NCBI RefSeq assembly: GCF_007990775.1
Contig: NZ_BJXB01000035.1
Location: 1-50,663 of the forward strand
Origin: Deinococcus cellulosilyticus NBRC 106333 = KACC 11606
GTDB taxonomy: Bacteria; Deinococcota; Deinococci; Deinococcales; Deinococcaceae
DNA: 50,663 nucleotides
Direction of reading: 5' to 3'
Shown: positions 41,701-49,383 of the stretch, piece by piece
Layout: every line of letters starts with the position of its first letter
Position numbering within the stretch: the stretch's first letter is position 1
Program-made: the position numbers and the translations under genes
Notes under the pieces: model-generated
What the model saw: the letters and a program-made list of their open reading frames with translations, nothing else
The model's database searches: none
What the model was told of the DNA's origin: nothing

Positions 41701-43912
41701 TCTTAAGAAATATTACTTTGCAGACAATGAAATTCAGTTTGTATATTCAGACAAAAACGGCGAACCTCCCGAAGAATTTCAAACATATGGCATTTCCACA
41801 AGCAAATACTGTGCTACACAACCATGTTTTAGAGACCCAACGTATTCTCTGGCAGATTCAGTTGATGACCCCAGCAAATGGGAGGCTGTGCTGCCTTTTG
41901 AATTGGGCGTCGATACCGACAAGGAGTTCCAAGCCCCAACCCCTGGGAGCAGCGTCGGCCTCGGTGCAAGCAGTGTAGATGCCCCTGAAGGGTTCGGAAA
42001 TCCGTTTGGTGTGTCCACGGTGCTTCCTCCCAGTGACGTGCAGGTCACCCAGAACAGTACCGGGGTCAGTGGTTTCAGCAACCCCCTCCCCACCCCCAAC
42101 CAACTCCACAACAACACCGAAACCCAAACTGAACCCATTGATCCCGGTGAATTCGGTCCTCCGGTCCCCCTCAACGAAGCCAACCCCAATGGGGTGGGGG
42201 CCTCTGGAGTTGCAGACAGCAATGACCTGACGACTTCCACTCATCTCGGGGTCGGTCAGGCCACACTGCCTGTCCCTGAACTCAATCCCAACCTCTCAGG
42301 CAGCACCGGAAGTACGGGGGTGGTGGCACCGGACAGTGAAATGAATCCCAACCTCGGGGGCACCAACGGCACCACTGGAGGAAACAGTGGAACCGGCTCG
42401 GGGGTGGAATCACCTGATGGATCGCATGGAGTACAGGACCCCAGGGTAATCCCCTTCCACAGCGCGGATGACGTAGAGGGTTTCGCCAGTGACCTTGCTG
42501 ATTCACTTGATGATGCGGCAGCCATCGACAAGAAACTGATGGACCTGAAACTGGGCAAGAAAGAATTTCTGGATGCCGTCCAGAAGGCCCTTGTAAACAT
42601 GCTTTCCAAAAAAGTCGGTGCTGGAATTGCGTCAAAAGTGGAAAAGATATTAGAAATCACCCAGAATTGGCCGTATGAAAAACGCACCATGTTCACCTTA
42701 CAGTTGGGATTCAATGCCCATTATCTGGGATCAAGTAAGAATGAAACAGTCAAAGCACACCTGAACACCATGCTTGACAAGAGCATCAAAATGATAGGTG
42801 CAAAAAGTGCAAGTGGTGAATCCCTGCTCAAACTGGAATTTGATCCTTACCAGGCCCATGATGAAATATTGAAGGAACACTTGTTGGTGGCATATGATTC
42901 AAGCCTCCTCACAAGATCATTCAATCAGGGCGGACCAGCGTCAAGGCGTCTTGCCGGAATGACGGCCATGTCGTTCAATGCGGTGAACAACATCCCTGGT
43001 GGCGTCGAGCAAGGCATGGGTGGTTTGCCCTCCAGACCGATCCGCACCCCATCCCCGAGAACAACCACCCCTCCGAAGACTGGAGCCGGGAAGGGTTGTA
43101 TTTGTGGTTGCAACTCCTTCTCTGCGGACACCCCGGTGTGGACCCGATCCGGTCTGGTGGCCATTGCAGCACTGGCCATTGGGACACCAGTGCTGGCCTT
43201 CAATGAACAGACAAGAGAGCAGGGGTATTATCCGATCACTCAGGTCTTTGAAAACCAGGACCCTGCGATCACTGGACTGGTGATTGAAGATCCTGAAACC
43301 AGGGCGCTGGAGTACATCACCACCACCCCTGAACACCCCTTCTACGTCACGGAGCGTTCAGACACCGAACCCAGACCCAAACCCGAAGGTCACTCGGACT
43401 TGAGCGACAAGTGGGTGGGAGCAGGACACCTCAAGGTTGGGGACAAACTGAAGCAAGCCGATGGCACACTGGGTGAGGTCCGCTACGTCAACACCATCCA
43501 GGAAGCAAGAACGATGTACAATCTGGAGGTTGAGGAAGCCCACACCTTCTTCGTTGGCACCCAGGGCTGGTTGGTGCATAACGGTGGTACTAAGAATTGC
43601 TGGGATCCCATTGAAATTGAGCCCAAATCTGCATATGACTTTGAGTATCCTTGGATTCAGAAGAAGTTATATAATGAATTAGACACTAAGGCTGGCTCGA
43701 TAGATGCAAAGAAGCTTAAGATCGCCATGACTAAAGGTATTGTAGCGCCAGAGGGTAACCAGGGAATTAAGATTCTCACAAGTGCTGAGGGCAAATATAC
43801 ACATGAACTTAAAATTAATGGTAGTGCGAATCGAATTCTTGGACGTATTGTAGAAATTAGAGGTAGAAATGTTCTATTATTCGATAAGTTTGTGCGAGGA
43901 GGATTGCATTAA
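35711..43912 (+). CDS. Secreted RHS/YD-repeat polymorphic toxin with HINT domain and toxin tip (2,733 aa)
   Basis: A signal-peptide-like N-terminus (LTFALLYLLQQFLPMAAA) is followed by dozens of YD repeats (YDTSGRLT, YDSEGRVL, YDALGRMT, YDTLGRLL, YDDFGRKT), which form the RHS shell that encloses the toxin. After a Pro/Gly/Thr/Ser linker (about residues 2075-2240, NPNL repeats) and a helical domain, residues about 2465-2625 are a HINT autoprotease: Cys in CNSFSADTPV, TTPEHPFYV, AHTFFVGTQGWLVHN. The last about 107 residues (from Gly-Gly-Thr-Lys-Asn) are the toxin tip, whose ending (KYTHELKINGSANRILG, NVLLFDKFVRGG) loosely recalls RelE/ParE folds. I did not find the usual DPxGL core-closure motif. 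The stretch 39,260-41,880 is AT-rich, unlike the rest. The stop overlaps the immunity gene by one base (TAATG). Confidence 0.9.
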   Translation: MNFYLRNRKRTTLMADPARRGVGLTFALLYLLQQFLPMAAAAPSLYARPGAGVSDLPIEVLAFNTPGFGDVSDAINLATGNVYVDTGSLGRNNILDANSSKDEKKEKTIAQTNWSLQSKLRLEGYTGLPTDSKMQSGWMLYSGDGSGTAYSHTFINTFEDPKLPSWIKRYQNLKTSQFNGLIKSNGGNFDTSLLAIYTSQATPGLQVPQEYLVFVKSKISATETLWIAHHYDHGGNRSTFFNDGDLVDFKQNLSQQFRGAQNSDPEGIGASPKTNLVYVTNGTGQLASVTDEWGRFTKYTWGTYQGSNVLLSIQELIQDSTQTDTSWTRQTRFAYGLVPFGTEIVLKKVMYIAQTGREAPDPTAVNSTCGTPGASGYDPTRVCNTSDFEQGFTTAGGYFARTFEFDYKVANGHVLLEKLRKPLLRDIKLSSTPVFDEYTYTYDEQVSPPRVTAVTSSSKDNMVYYYRDTSNNLLRGQPLPASGFVVQVDQGYQAPFNTSKYTLNNKGQVVQKQQVDGNQTLTWTYRYYANGYTALVTEPSGATTHFGYDTQGNLASETTYATSVALPTLPAGGPYNPAAQSGWVKRTESTFDGDNRLVRSFSKSSTDTTYGYSPSGSATEYQEWEASTFGTDPSKNQTFRVPKMVTTLTGEINPDLPALQSVIGTALKSTQSYDTSGRLTQSTSGNTTSTLRTTTYTYALGNRWSQMQVTSAASISQPSGPANQVIQYADQVRTVHDGLTTHQYFYDALGNVEVDYTFGKGGTSDQKVLVSSLDASKTPSYSYISLHQKSNGFGQLLFSRTSEYPSSSPIRQQSMTLYASSGELISSWEGNTANLTTYQYFTDSWSHLGQVKKVLWGEGNGTDLNTVQATRKTTEYRYDSEGRVLKQAVDGFQTEFAYDALGRMTTQKTYVNRADDITATPAGPVGTVTTTYDITGQPYTVTENVQGSRPVGGDVNLTATTKYTRDAFGQVTATQYPDATAAYQVYQYYDGYGRVVQTTDQRLLGINQTAADNSSYLKYDTLGRLLRVLKPALRTSDVNGKGYVDNRRPYVEYVYDDFGRKTFERELIGNSIPTLSSFYKSSYASGVPEGEFKITEFRYDNWDRLFETVSPRGYKTTLTLDQAGNGWKTEQEVLKGNEPGLNLPAQEITTYQSFDALGRVFQSFDGRGYERRRTYNLLGNVTSEIEPDSSGALIVRKINVYSHNGLLLKVLEPDVNTSSAVSPVPPGELSSQWTPTSYAGMFIMKQLVYSLRAYPASITVAHENNDAASGSEATTTYTYDADGRVQSEKLPSGEFTAVVTHRYDSRGLEIYTQSPEKFDVTRDFDGMGRLVTEHHWPRRTSTGAGAEAVSIDATAGFNDTDHPKLTFRFDRMGNLTEETRNQFVTKHVYNSLGQVVAETRSHDPSRVTAPLYRFNVYRVDGMKLAYTSFDYTGNITNGVSGQFTDTAGNLTLYELSDDGLPVIEVSKSEIRGLDGTSSARFTEYTSENIYDGRGLRLKRSFSGDGRVFDHLKRDGSIMTSNMPRQYTTLWNYDSVGNMLSRVDVSVDGSTVLSRFDYTYNAMNRQAAASGYTPLSYKDSINDFDRGTFNEFTEIYYNQRGQIIKSITKSPAFSEILPIMTAEYQYYSNGSYSEKYATSTSLGRTRESGRQSEFKYDLTGRIVSYRDSRNNEAVEIVKYKYEQNRILSYILNQDLKITYSDCNYSTVDSNTAKQIKHNSASGTQGANSLIFPANTSEICKEITDAVIDPSGGSGERQINYGRNLANYSFVVNRYWKSQLINSDIYPPHATTKSTPTCKDNCFKVSKYDLSYNSDAYGTQNMSSAGTTSIMMQCSEYIYHYSMYDFSKCSRAADQTYDSSSSSSWSERYDDAGTKLSTTQSNFSAAAGNSGYSEITSTYETLSGGDILTRKSVKNIRTDVVQSYTEYTYKRYNTEKQATQFYNSKSEDGGCNLLIFCRPSYFIVNMKDFAYDPFGNTILFSELHLNVTDSTSIKSKIYALKKYYFADNEIQFVYSDKNGEPPEEFQTYGISTSKYCATQPCFRDPTYSLADSVDDPSKWEAVLPFELGVDTDKEFQAPTPGSSVGLGASSVDAPEGFGNPFGVSTVLPPSDVQVTQNSTGVSGFSNPLPTPNQLHNNTETQTEPIDPGEFGPPVPLNEANPNGVGASGVADSNDLTTSTHLGVGQATLPVPELNPNLSGSTGSTGVVAPDSEMNPNLGGTNGTTGGNSGTGSGVESPDGSHGVQDPRVIPFHSADDVEGFASDLADSLDDAAAIDKKLMDLKLGKKEFLDAVQKALVNMLSKKVGAGIASKVEKILEITQNWPYEKRTMFTLQLGFNAHYLGSSKNETVKAHLNTMLDKSIKMIGAKSASGESLLKLEFDPYQAHDEILKEHLLVAYDSSLLTRSFNQGGPASRRLAGMTAMSFNAVNNIPGGVEQGMGGLPSRPIRTPSPRTTTPPKTGAGKGCICGCNSFSADTPVWTRSGLVAIAALAIGTPVLAFNEQTREQGYYPITQVFENQDPAITGLVIEDPETRALEYITTTPEHPFYVTERSDTEPRPKPEGHSDLSDKWVGAGHLKVGDKLKQADGTLGEVRYVNTIQEARTMYNLEVEEAHTFFVGTQGWLVHNGGTKNCWDPIEIEPKSAYDFEYPWIQKKLYNELDTKAGSIDAKKLKIAMTKGIVAPEGNQGIKILTSAEGKYTHELKINGSANRILGRIVEIRGRNVLLFDKFVRGGLH
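43556..43587 (+). repeat. Homology block A1: end of the HINT domain, shared with the orphan tip
   Basis: 32 bases encoding GTQGWLVHNGG, matching 50599-50630 in inverted orientation with one mismatch, including 26 identical bases in a row from 43562. It is the boundary between the constant part of the RHS protein and the variable tip. Both copies are in the same reading frame. Confidence 0.85.
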
Positions 43913-44250
43913 TGATCAGTAAAGAGATTTTGAGCGCAGTAAGCAGTCTGTTAGATGGTCAACAAGCTGGCTTATGGCTTAAGGACCATTTATTAAAGGC
44001 CGAAGCAGTAAATATTGAGATAGATGATAATGTTAATTTTCGACTCAAATATTCAACCGTAGTTAATATGATAGGACAATATGTAATATTAGATATACAA
44101 GACGATTTCAGATTTCCATTTCGTATTCAGTTAGAGTTACATAATGATGATTCTCCAAGAGAAGGCTGGACCAATAAATGCTATGTACTACTATATTTAA
44201 ATCAGTCGTTGGAGATATCTACATTTGATTTTTATTCCAGTCCTAGATAA
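43912..44250 (+). CDS. Putative immunity protein of the RHS toxin tip (112 aa)
   Basis: The start codon shares its A with the RHS stop (TAATG), the usual coupling of toxin and immunity genes. The protein is acidic, helix then beta strands (VNFRLKYSTVV, YVILDIQDDFRFPFRIQLEL), with no signal peptide, as expected for a cytoplasmic protein that binds the toxin tip. Codon use is markedly AT-rich, like the tip and unlike the upstream HINT region, which marks tip and immunity gene as one transferred cassette. No named immunity family recognised. A terminator hairpin follows. Confidence 0.75.
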   Translation: MISKEILSAVSSLLDGQQAGLWLKDHLLKAEAVNIEIDDNVNFRLKYSTVVNMIGQYVILDIQDDFRFPFRIQLELHNDDSPREGWTNKCYVLLYLNQSLEISTFDFYSSPR

Positions 44251-44266
44251 ACCGACAGTTGTCCCG

Positions 44267-44288
44267 GCCCTCCCATTGTGGGGAGGGC
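44267..44288 (+). terminator. Terminator after the RHS immunity gene
   Basis: GCCCTCCC (44267-44274) pairs with GGGAGGGC (44281-44288), followed by TTTCCCTTTG. The right arm belongs to the 56-bp block shared with the orphan cassette. Confidence 0.7.
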
Positions 44289-44336
44289 TTTCCCTTTGTT
44301 CACAGCCGACACCACAGCCGACCTCCAGTCGATGGA
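44281..44336 (+). repeat. Homology block B1: 56-bp sequence after the immunity gene
   Basis: Matches 49820-49875 in inverted orientation at 52 of 56 positions (4 mismatches by eye). It begins with the right terminator arm GGGAGGGC, contains CAGCCGAC twice, and ends CCTCCAGTCGATGGA. Beyond 44336 the two copies no longer match, so this is the far edge of the exchangeable cassette. Confidence 0.85.
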
Positions 44337-44382
44337 TCTGTAGGTCGGCACTTCCATTCGTGTGCCTTCTGCACAACAAAAA

Positions 44383-44412
44383 TGCTGCGGGGTGGATGTC
44401 CACCCCGCAGCA
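44383..44412 (-). terminator. Strong terminator of the secretin-protease operon
   Basis: TGCTGCGGGGTGGA (44383-44396) pairs perfectly with TCCACCCCGCAGCA (44399-44412). On the minus strand it is followed by TTTTTGTTG. It is the best intrinsic terminator in the window, ending the operon that runs leftwards from 49383. Confidence 0.9.
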
Positions 44413-44421
44413 CCCTTGAAA

Positions 44422-44874
44422 TCACTTCACCTGATCGTTGTCACAGGGCCGGGTTTCCAGCACCTGAGAGCTTACCCCCTCCAGGTACGCGTACGTCACC
44501 GCTGGCTTCTCGCTCTGGTCGTAAACGAAAGCACTCACCTGCTTCCCTTTCGCCGTCAGGGTCATGTAGGTGTTCGGACGGGACGAAGAAATGAAAAACC
44601 CCTCCACCACCGGACAGAACCCCGGATGCTTCTTGTAGTACAGGTTGATCAGGGCCGTGAATCCCGTCGCAGCGGACCCCGAGTACTTGAAGGCCTGTTT
44701 CTGCTGGACGGTGATCCCTGCATCCACCAAGACCTCCTGGAAGGCAGATTGCAGTTGCTGAGCAGTCTCCACAGGGAGACTTGAGACCTCCGGAGTTTCC
44801 TCCTCAGGGGAAGTCATGGCCGGAGCACACCCCACCAGGGTGAGAGCCAGCAGCAATGTCAGAATGGGTTTCAT
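44422..44874 (-). CDS. Lipoprotein, last gene of the secretin operon (150 aa)
   Basis: Signal peptide with lipobox Leu-Val-Gly-Cys, lipidated Cys16. The mature part starts with a Glu/Pro-rich tether (SPEEETPEVSS), then a helix (TAQQLQSAFQEVLVDAGI) and beta strands with two cysteines. Small lipoproteins beside secretins often act as pilotins or assembly factors; this is inference from position, not from a sequence match. Its ATG overlaps the secretin stop by four bases (ATGA), so it is translationally coupled. Confidence 0.75.
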   Translation of the reverse strand: MKPILTLLLALTLVGCAPAMTSPEEETPEVSSLPVETAQQLQSAFQEVLVDAGITVQQKQAFKYSGSAATGFTALINLYYKKHPGFCPVVEGFFISSSRPNTYMTLTAKGKQVSAFVYDQSEKPAVTYAYLEGVSSQVLETRPCDNDQVK

Positions 44875-46157
44875 GGTTGCACGGGTTCCTGAGGCTGGAT
44901 GGCAGGCACGGTTTGCGGGACTGGGGTGGTTTCCAGACTCACTTCACTCCCCGGAAATTCATCCGGCACGATCAGTCTGGGAGTCACGATGATCACCAGG
45001 TCGCTGCGCTGGTTGGTGGTGTACGTGCTGCGAAAAAGGCCCCCAATCAAGGGGAGGTCCCCCAGGATCGGCAGTTTCTTCACCGCTTCACTGGTGCGGT
45101 TCTCAATGAGGCCCCCGATCACGATGGGTTCCCCGTTCCTGACCCTGACGGTGGTGCTCGCTTCACGGGTGGAGTAACTCAGTTCACCCGAAGTGGTGGT
45201 GGTGGACGGAATGGAGACGGTGACGGTGATGTTCGCCTCGATCACCCCATCCGGTGACACCTTGGGCAGCAGGCGCATGGTGATCCCGGTGGTCAGGGTC
45301 TGAAAGTTCTGGTTGCCATCCTTGCTGACCACAATCACCTGAGAACGGGTGCTGTTGATCCTCGCCTCCACCCCATCCAGTGCTGTCACGCGGGGACGGG
45401 CCAGCACCTGCGCTACATCGTTGCTTTTCAGGAAGTTCAGGGTGAAGCCGATCCCACCCCCTCCGGCTTTCCCGGTGCCGATGGTGCTGCGGGTGAACTT
45501 CCCGAACTTGAAGAGGCTCGCCGGGGTCGCCTCACTGATGGAGATGCCCAGCGCCGCCTCGTAATCGATGCCGAGTTTCTCACTGTTGTTCTGGTTGATC
45601 TCCAGGATTTCTGCCTCGAAAATCACCTGGGGGCGCTCGGCATCGAGTTGCTTGATGAGCTTGCCGACCTTGTCTTTCTCTGCAGGCAGCACGTACACCA
45701 CCAGCGCACGCTGCCGGTCATCGACCTCCACCCGGACGTTCGGGTAGAGACGGGTGAGGAGTGCACTGATCTTTGTGGGTTCCGCGCTTTTCAGGTAGTA
45801 CATGATCGCTTCCCGGCTCTCGGTGCTCGGGGCACTCAGCACGGTGCTGTTCGACAATGAAGGGGCACTGATGAACAGCCTCTTGCCATCCGGGGACAGG
45901 TAGTACCACAGGTTCTCCGGCACGGTGATCCTCAGGTGAGGGCCGTCCTGCACCCACTTCAAACCCAGATTCAGGGTGGTGTTCTCCGGGAGGGTGCTGT
46001 CGGTGATCAGCAGGGTGTGGGTCAAACTGTCTGCGGTGTAACGGATGCTTTCCGGGCTCGCCAGGATCACCGAACCCTGATCCTGCTGCACCCCCAGGGG
46101 TGCAGCGAAAGCAACAGAGAGGGACAGCAGCAGGGAAAGGAGGGTTTTGCGCATCAT
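44871..46157 (-). CDS. Secretin-family outer-membrane channel protein (428 aa)
   Basis: A signal peptide (MMRKTLLSLLLSLSVAFA) precedes two small N-type domains, one ending with AEKDKVGKLIKQLDAERPQVIFEAEILEI, the NolW-to-secretin boundary of the GspD/PilQ family. The secretin core then follows: VLARPRVTALDG, ATTTVRVRNGEPIVIGGLI (the conserved VGGLI-type signature) and a final RSDLVIIVTPRLI. It is short for a GspD and has few N domains. A T2SS or pilus operon is absent: no ATPase, inner-membrane platform or pilin is nearby. A dedicated channel for the neighbouring protease or RHS toxin is conceivable. It overlaps both neighbours by ATGA. Confidence 0.85.
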   Translation of the reverse strand: MMRKTLLSLLLSLSVAFAAPLGVQQDQGSVILASPESIRYTADSLTHTLLITDSTLPENTTLNLGLKWVQDGPHLRITVPENLWYYLSPDGKRLFISAPSLSNSTVLSAPSTESREAIMYYLKSAEPTKISALLTRLYPNVRVEVDDRQRALVVYVLPAEKDKVGKLIKQLDAERPQVIFEAEILEINQNNSEKLGIDYEAALGISISEATPASLFKFGKFTRSTIGTGKAGGGGIGFTLNFLKSNDVAQVLARPRVTALDGVEARINSTRSQVIVVSKDGNQNFQTLTTGITMRLLPKVSPDGVIEANITVTVSIPSTTTTSGELSYSTREASTTVRVRNGEPIVIGGLIENRTSEAVKKLPILGDLPLIGGLFRSTYTTNQRSDLVIIVTPRLIVPDEFPGSEVSLETTPVPQTVPAIQPQEPVQP

Positions 46158-48223
46158 GGTTGGTCCTTGAAGTCATTCAGGGTGATGGGTTTTGTCCCGT
46201 CACTCGTCTGGAGGAGGAAGTCTGGGAGAGACGTCTGGGTTTGCGGGCCAAAAGTCAGGGGGCGTGCTGCACTGAGACCCTCGCCCTGCTCCCCGAGGAT
46301 GTGGTTGTGGTTGGGGTCGCTCGCGGCAATCAGGGTGAGGGAGGTGTTCGGGGGGAGGTTGCTCAGGGTGAACTGGCCGTCTTCGCCCACCGGAGCCCAG
46401 GTGACCACCTGGTTCTGGGTGTCCAGGGCCACCACGAAGGTGTCGGGTTTGAGGCGGGGCAGGAAACTGGGGTTGATCAGGCCGTACCCGGTCTCCAGGT
46501 CCTGCCCGAAGGTGCCCAGGTCATAGGCGCTGCGGGTCAGCAGAGGGAGCACCTCCTCAGGCGGGGTCCCGAGGGAGAGGGCCAGTGCGGCAATGCCTGC
46601 CACCTGTGGGGCGGCCATGCTGGTTCCCACGCACAGCCCGTAAGAGGGTTCACTGCCCTGGATGGCGGTGGAGAGAACCCCGTCGAACAGGCCACTGTGG
46701 TCCTGGTCGGTTTTCAGATCGCCCCCGAAGGCAGCAAGGACCGTCCCTCTTCCCCGGTTGGCGTAAGTGGGCTGGTAAGGGTTCACCGGGCCTGAAACGG
46801 CCGTCACCGCAATCACCCCATTCATGTTCGCCGGGAAGGCAATCTGGTTGTAGCCCTTGTTCCCGGTGGCTGCGACCACCAGGATGTGTTTGTTCAGGGC
46901 TTTCTGCACCGCGTCCTGCAAGGCAGGCATCTGGGTGCTGTAACTGTCCAGGCCCAGGGACAGGTTGATCACCTGCGCCGGGTGGGGGTTTTTCAGGGTG
47001 GGGTGCAGCCCGGCGGCATACAGGATGCCTTCTGCAGCTGCGAGCACACTGCCCTCCCCGGTCGGACCCAGCACCCGGACCGGGAGGAGGTTCACCCCTG
47101 GTGCTGTGCCTTTCACCAGACCGTTGGCACCGATCAGTCCTGCGACGTGCGTGCCGTGCCCGTACAGGTCGGTGGGGGTGTCATCCCCATCCACGAAGTC
47201 ATGCCCGGGGAGCAGGCGGTCCTGGTAAGCCACGTGGGGCAGGACGCCACTGTCCACCACAGCAACGGTTACGCCCTCCCCCAGGGTTTTCTTCCAGGTT
47301 CTGGCGAGGTTGAGTTTCGCGAGATGCCACTGGGTGCCGAGTTTTGCCGGGTCGGCATTCAGCACGGTGCAGGGGTTCGCCTGGGTGCCGACCACATCAT
47401 CGGGGTGCAGGGTGCGAATGAAGTCCTCCCCACCCCACTCCTGCAGGGCGCTGCGGGCCTGCAGGTGGTCCTGGAACTCCACCTGGCAGGCCTGAAACAC
47501 CTCCACGCAACGGGTGACCTTGCCTCCAGCCGTCTGTGCAAGTTCCTCCAGCCGATTCTGGTCTGTCCAGCGGTTCAGGTACACCGCCAGCTGGGTGAAG
47601 GACGCCTCCTGAGGCACCTGGAGTTTTTGCATGCCTTCCAGTGAGGGTTGAACGGGGAGCAGCACCTTGCCAGAGGCGATGGCGGCCTGGTGTTTGAAGA
47701 AGAACTCCTGGCTGGTGACGGTGTTCACCTGCAGCCGAAGGTCCAGCGGGCCATAAAGTCCGGTTCTGGCGAGGTTCACCTGCAAGGTGTCCCCCTGCAC
47801 GGTGGGGGTGTTCGGTGTGCCCTGCACCAGCACCATGAGGTCTTCACCCCCCTGCCAGCCGAGGGCTTTGAGGTGCAGGGTGTTCTCTTTCACCGTCACC
47901 TCAGTGATTCTGGGCACCACCGTGTACTGGGTTTCCAGAGCGGTGCCCGTGACCTGCACCCGGAGGTTCCCGGCCTGCAGGGATTCGGGCAGGGTGGCGT
48001 CCAGCACCCCTTCGGCTTTCAGCTGGGTGTCAAGGGTCTGACCTGCCACCACCACCCGGGCATTCTGGGGGAATTTTCCCAGCAGGGTGATTTTCTCTCC
48101 AGGAGAGGCACTGACAGGCACCACCTGATTCAGGCGGTACGTGACCTTGACGGGTGCTTCGTCCCCGCAGGCCGCGAGCACCAGGGCCAGGGTGGGGAGT
48201 GTCCAGAGGGGGGAGCGTTTCAT
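46154..48223 (-). CDS. Subtilisin-like (S8) serine protease, lipoprotein (689 aa)
   Basis: Lipobox Leu-Ala-Ala-Cys, lipidated Cys19. The first 290 residues are beta-rich domains that may position the enzyme or act as a propeptide. The S8 domain has Asp324 (VAVVDSG), His356 (YGHGTHVAG) and Ser535 (VGTSMAAPQVAG), plus Asn455 of the oxyanion hole (ATGNKG). The last 100 residues form a carboxypeptidase-regulatory-like beta sandwich. It should act at the cell surface. The start is the ATG at 48223, overlapping the previous stop (ATGA). Its place beside a secretin and an RHS toxin suggests processing of an exported protein, but this is inference. Confidence 0.9.
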   Translation of the reverse strand: MKRSPLWTLPTLALVLAACGDEAPVKVTYRLNQVVPVSASPGEKITLLGKFPQNARVVVAGQTLDTQLKAEGVLDATLPESLQAGNLRVQVTGTALETQYTVVPRITEVTVKENTLHLKALGWQGGEDLMVLVQGTPNTPTVQGDTLQVNLARTGLYGPLDLRLQVNTVTSQEFFFKHQAAIASGKVLLPVQPSLEGMQKLQVPQEASFTQLAVYLNRWTDQNRLEELAQTAGGKVTRCVEVFQACQVEFQDHLQARSALQEWGGEDFIRTLHPDDVVGTQANPCTVLNADPAKLGTQWHLAKLNLARTWKKTLGEGVTVAVVDSGVLPHVAYQDRLLPGHDFVDGDDTPTDLYGHGTHVAGLIGANGLVKGTAPGVNLLPVRVLGPTGEGSVLAAAEGILYAAGLHPTLKNPHPAQVINLSLGLDSYSTQMPALQDAVQKALNKHILVVAATGNKGYNQIAFPANMNGVIAVTAVSGPVNPYQPTYANRGRGTVLAAFGGDLKTDQDHSGLFDGVLSTAIQGSEPSYGLCVGTSMAAPQVAGIAALALSLGTPPEEVLPLLTRSAYDLGTFGQDLETGYGLINPSFLPRLKPDTFVVALDTQNQVVTWAPVGEDGQFTLSNLPPNTSLTLIAASDPNHNHILGEQGEGLSAARPLTFGPQTQTSLPDFLLQTSDGTKPITLNDFKDQP

Positions 48224-49383
48224 GGGACGACCGTGAAACTCCACACCGGGCTGATGGTGGCCGCCACCTGCACTTTCTCGTCGTTGAAGTCATACCCAAT
48301 GACCTTCCAGTAATACACCCCCGCTGGGAGGGCCGTCTGGCTGTTCGGGTAGGTGACGCTCGTCTCTTTGATGGCGACCAGTTTGCCCTTGTCGTTGGTG
48401 GGCACCGTCCAGATGGGGGTCACGTTGGGGGCGTCAGGTTTCTGGTTGTACACGTAGAACACGTAGGCGTCTGCACCGATGGGGGCCTCCCAGCTGAGGG
48501 TGGGTTTCCCACCCGCGACCACCGTGCCGTTCTGGGGGCTGGTGAGTTTCTGTTCTCCAGGAAACTGGAATTGGGTGTAATTGGACATCGCGATTTCAGC
48601 ACCACCCACCACCGCGACCACCACCCCGTAATGGGTTCCGGCGGCCTCGGTGGGGGTGAGGGGTTTGTCCTTGTCCACCGAGTCGATTTCCGGGGTGTCC
48701 TGGGGAAGGATGCTGACCCGGCGGTCATAGGGGCCGACGAGACTGTTGTGGCTGTACTTCAGGCGGTAGCCATTGAGCACCTTGTTGCCGCCGGGGGTGT
48801 AACTTTTCCACACCCAGTCCAGGTAGTACTCGGAATTGCTGTCGTACACTGGGTCCGCCTGTTTCTGGATGTGCCCTTTCGGCTGCTCCGCCAGATCGCT
48901 GGGGGCTGTGACGTTGCGCCACTCGCTGGGGTTCCACTGCTGCCTGGCCACCGTGGTTTTCTTGGCGGGCGGAACCCGGATGCCCATGAAGTGCAGCATC
49001 TCCACCCGGTCGGTGTTGTTGATGGTGACGCTGACGGGGTCGGTGTCGGCAACATTCCCTGCAACGTCGGTGACTTTGGCGTACAGGTCCAGGGTGGCGC
49101 CACTGGGGAAAAGTCCGGTGTTCCACTCGATGGACCCGGGGGCACTGACGGTGCTGCCGATGAAAATGCCTTCTTCATGCGTTGCGGTGTTGCGGGCATA
49201 CAGTTGGATTTTGCTGATTTCGGCGTCCCCCCGGGCGACCACCTGCACAGGGACTTTCCCGCCGACGGTGCTGTTGTGGTTAGGGGACTGGATGGCTCCA
49301 CTGGGTGGGGCGGTGTCTTCACTGCACCCGGTGATGAGGAGGGCACTGAGGAGGATTATAGGGTTGAGTCGAGAATGTTTCAC
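48220..49383 (-). CDS. Lipoprotein with Ig/fibronectin-III-like domains, first gene of the operon (387 aa)
   Basis: Lipobox Leu-Ile-Thr-Gly-Cys, lipidated Cys20. Residues about 25-120 are a Big/Ig-like domain (GAIQSPNHNSTVGGKVPV, LDLYAKVTDVAGNVADTD). The C-terminal part resembles fibronectin type III (PTLSWEAPIGADAYVFYVY, LPAGVYYWKVIGYD). It could bind a partner or peptidoglycan at the cell surface. The GTG at 49383 is the start; CATAAT lies eight bases upstream, with no Shine-Dalgarno. It heads a four-gene operon (lipoprotein, protease, secretin, lipoprotein) whose three junctions are all CCATGA overlaps. Confidence 0.8.
   Translation of the reverse strand: MKHSRLNPIILLSALLITGCSEDTAPPSGAIQSPNHNSTVGGKVPVQVVARGDAEISKIQLYARNTATHEEGIFIGSTVSAPGSIEWNTGLFPSGATLDLYAKVTDVAGNVADTDPVSVTINNTDRVEMLHFMGIRVPPAKKTTVARQQWNPSEWRNVTAPSDLAEQPKGHIQKQADPVYDSNSEYYLDWVWKSYTPGGNKVLNGYRLKYSHNSLVGPYDRRVSILPQDTPEIDSVDKDKPLTPTEAAGTHYGVVVAVVGGAEIAMSNYTQFQFPGEQKLTSPQNGTVVAGGKPTLSWEAPIGADAYVFYVYNQKPDAPNVTPIWTVPTNDKGKLVAIKETSVTYPNSQTALPAGVYYWKVIGYDFNDEKVQVAATISPVWSFTVVP

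Noticed and set aside
35711..43912. Splitting the RHS gene into several genes at the composition changes
   Set aside because: The frame is open throughout, YD repeats occur on both sides of the first change at 39,260, and no internal start signal stands out.
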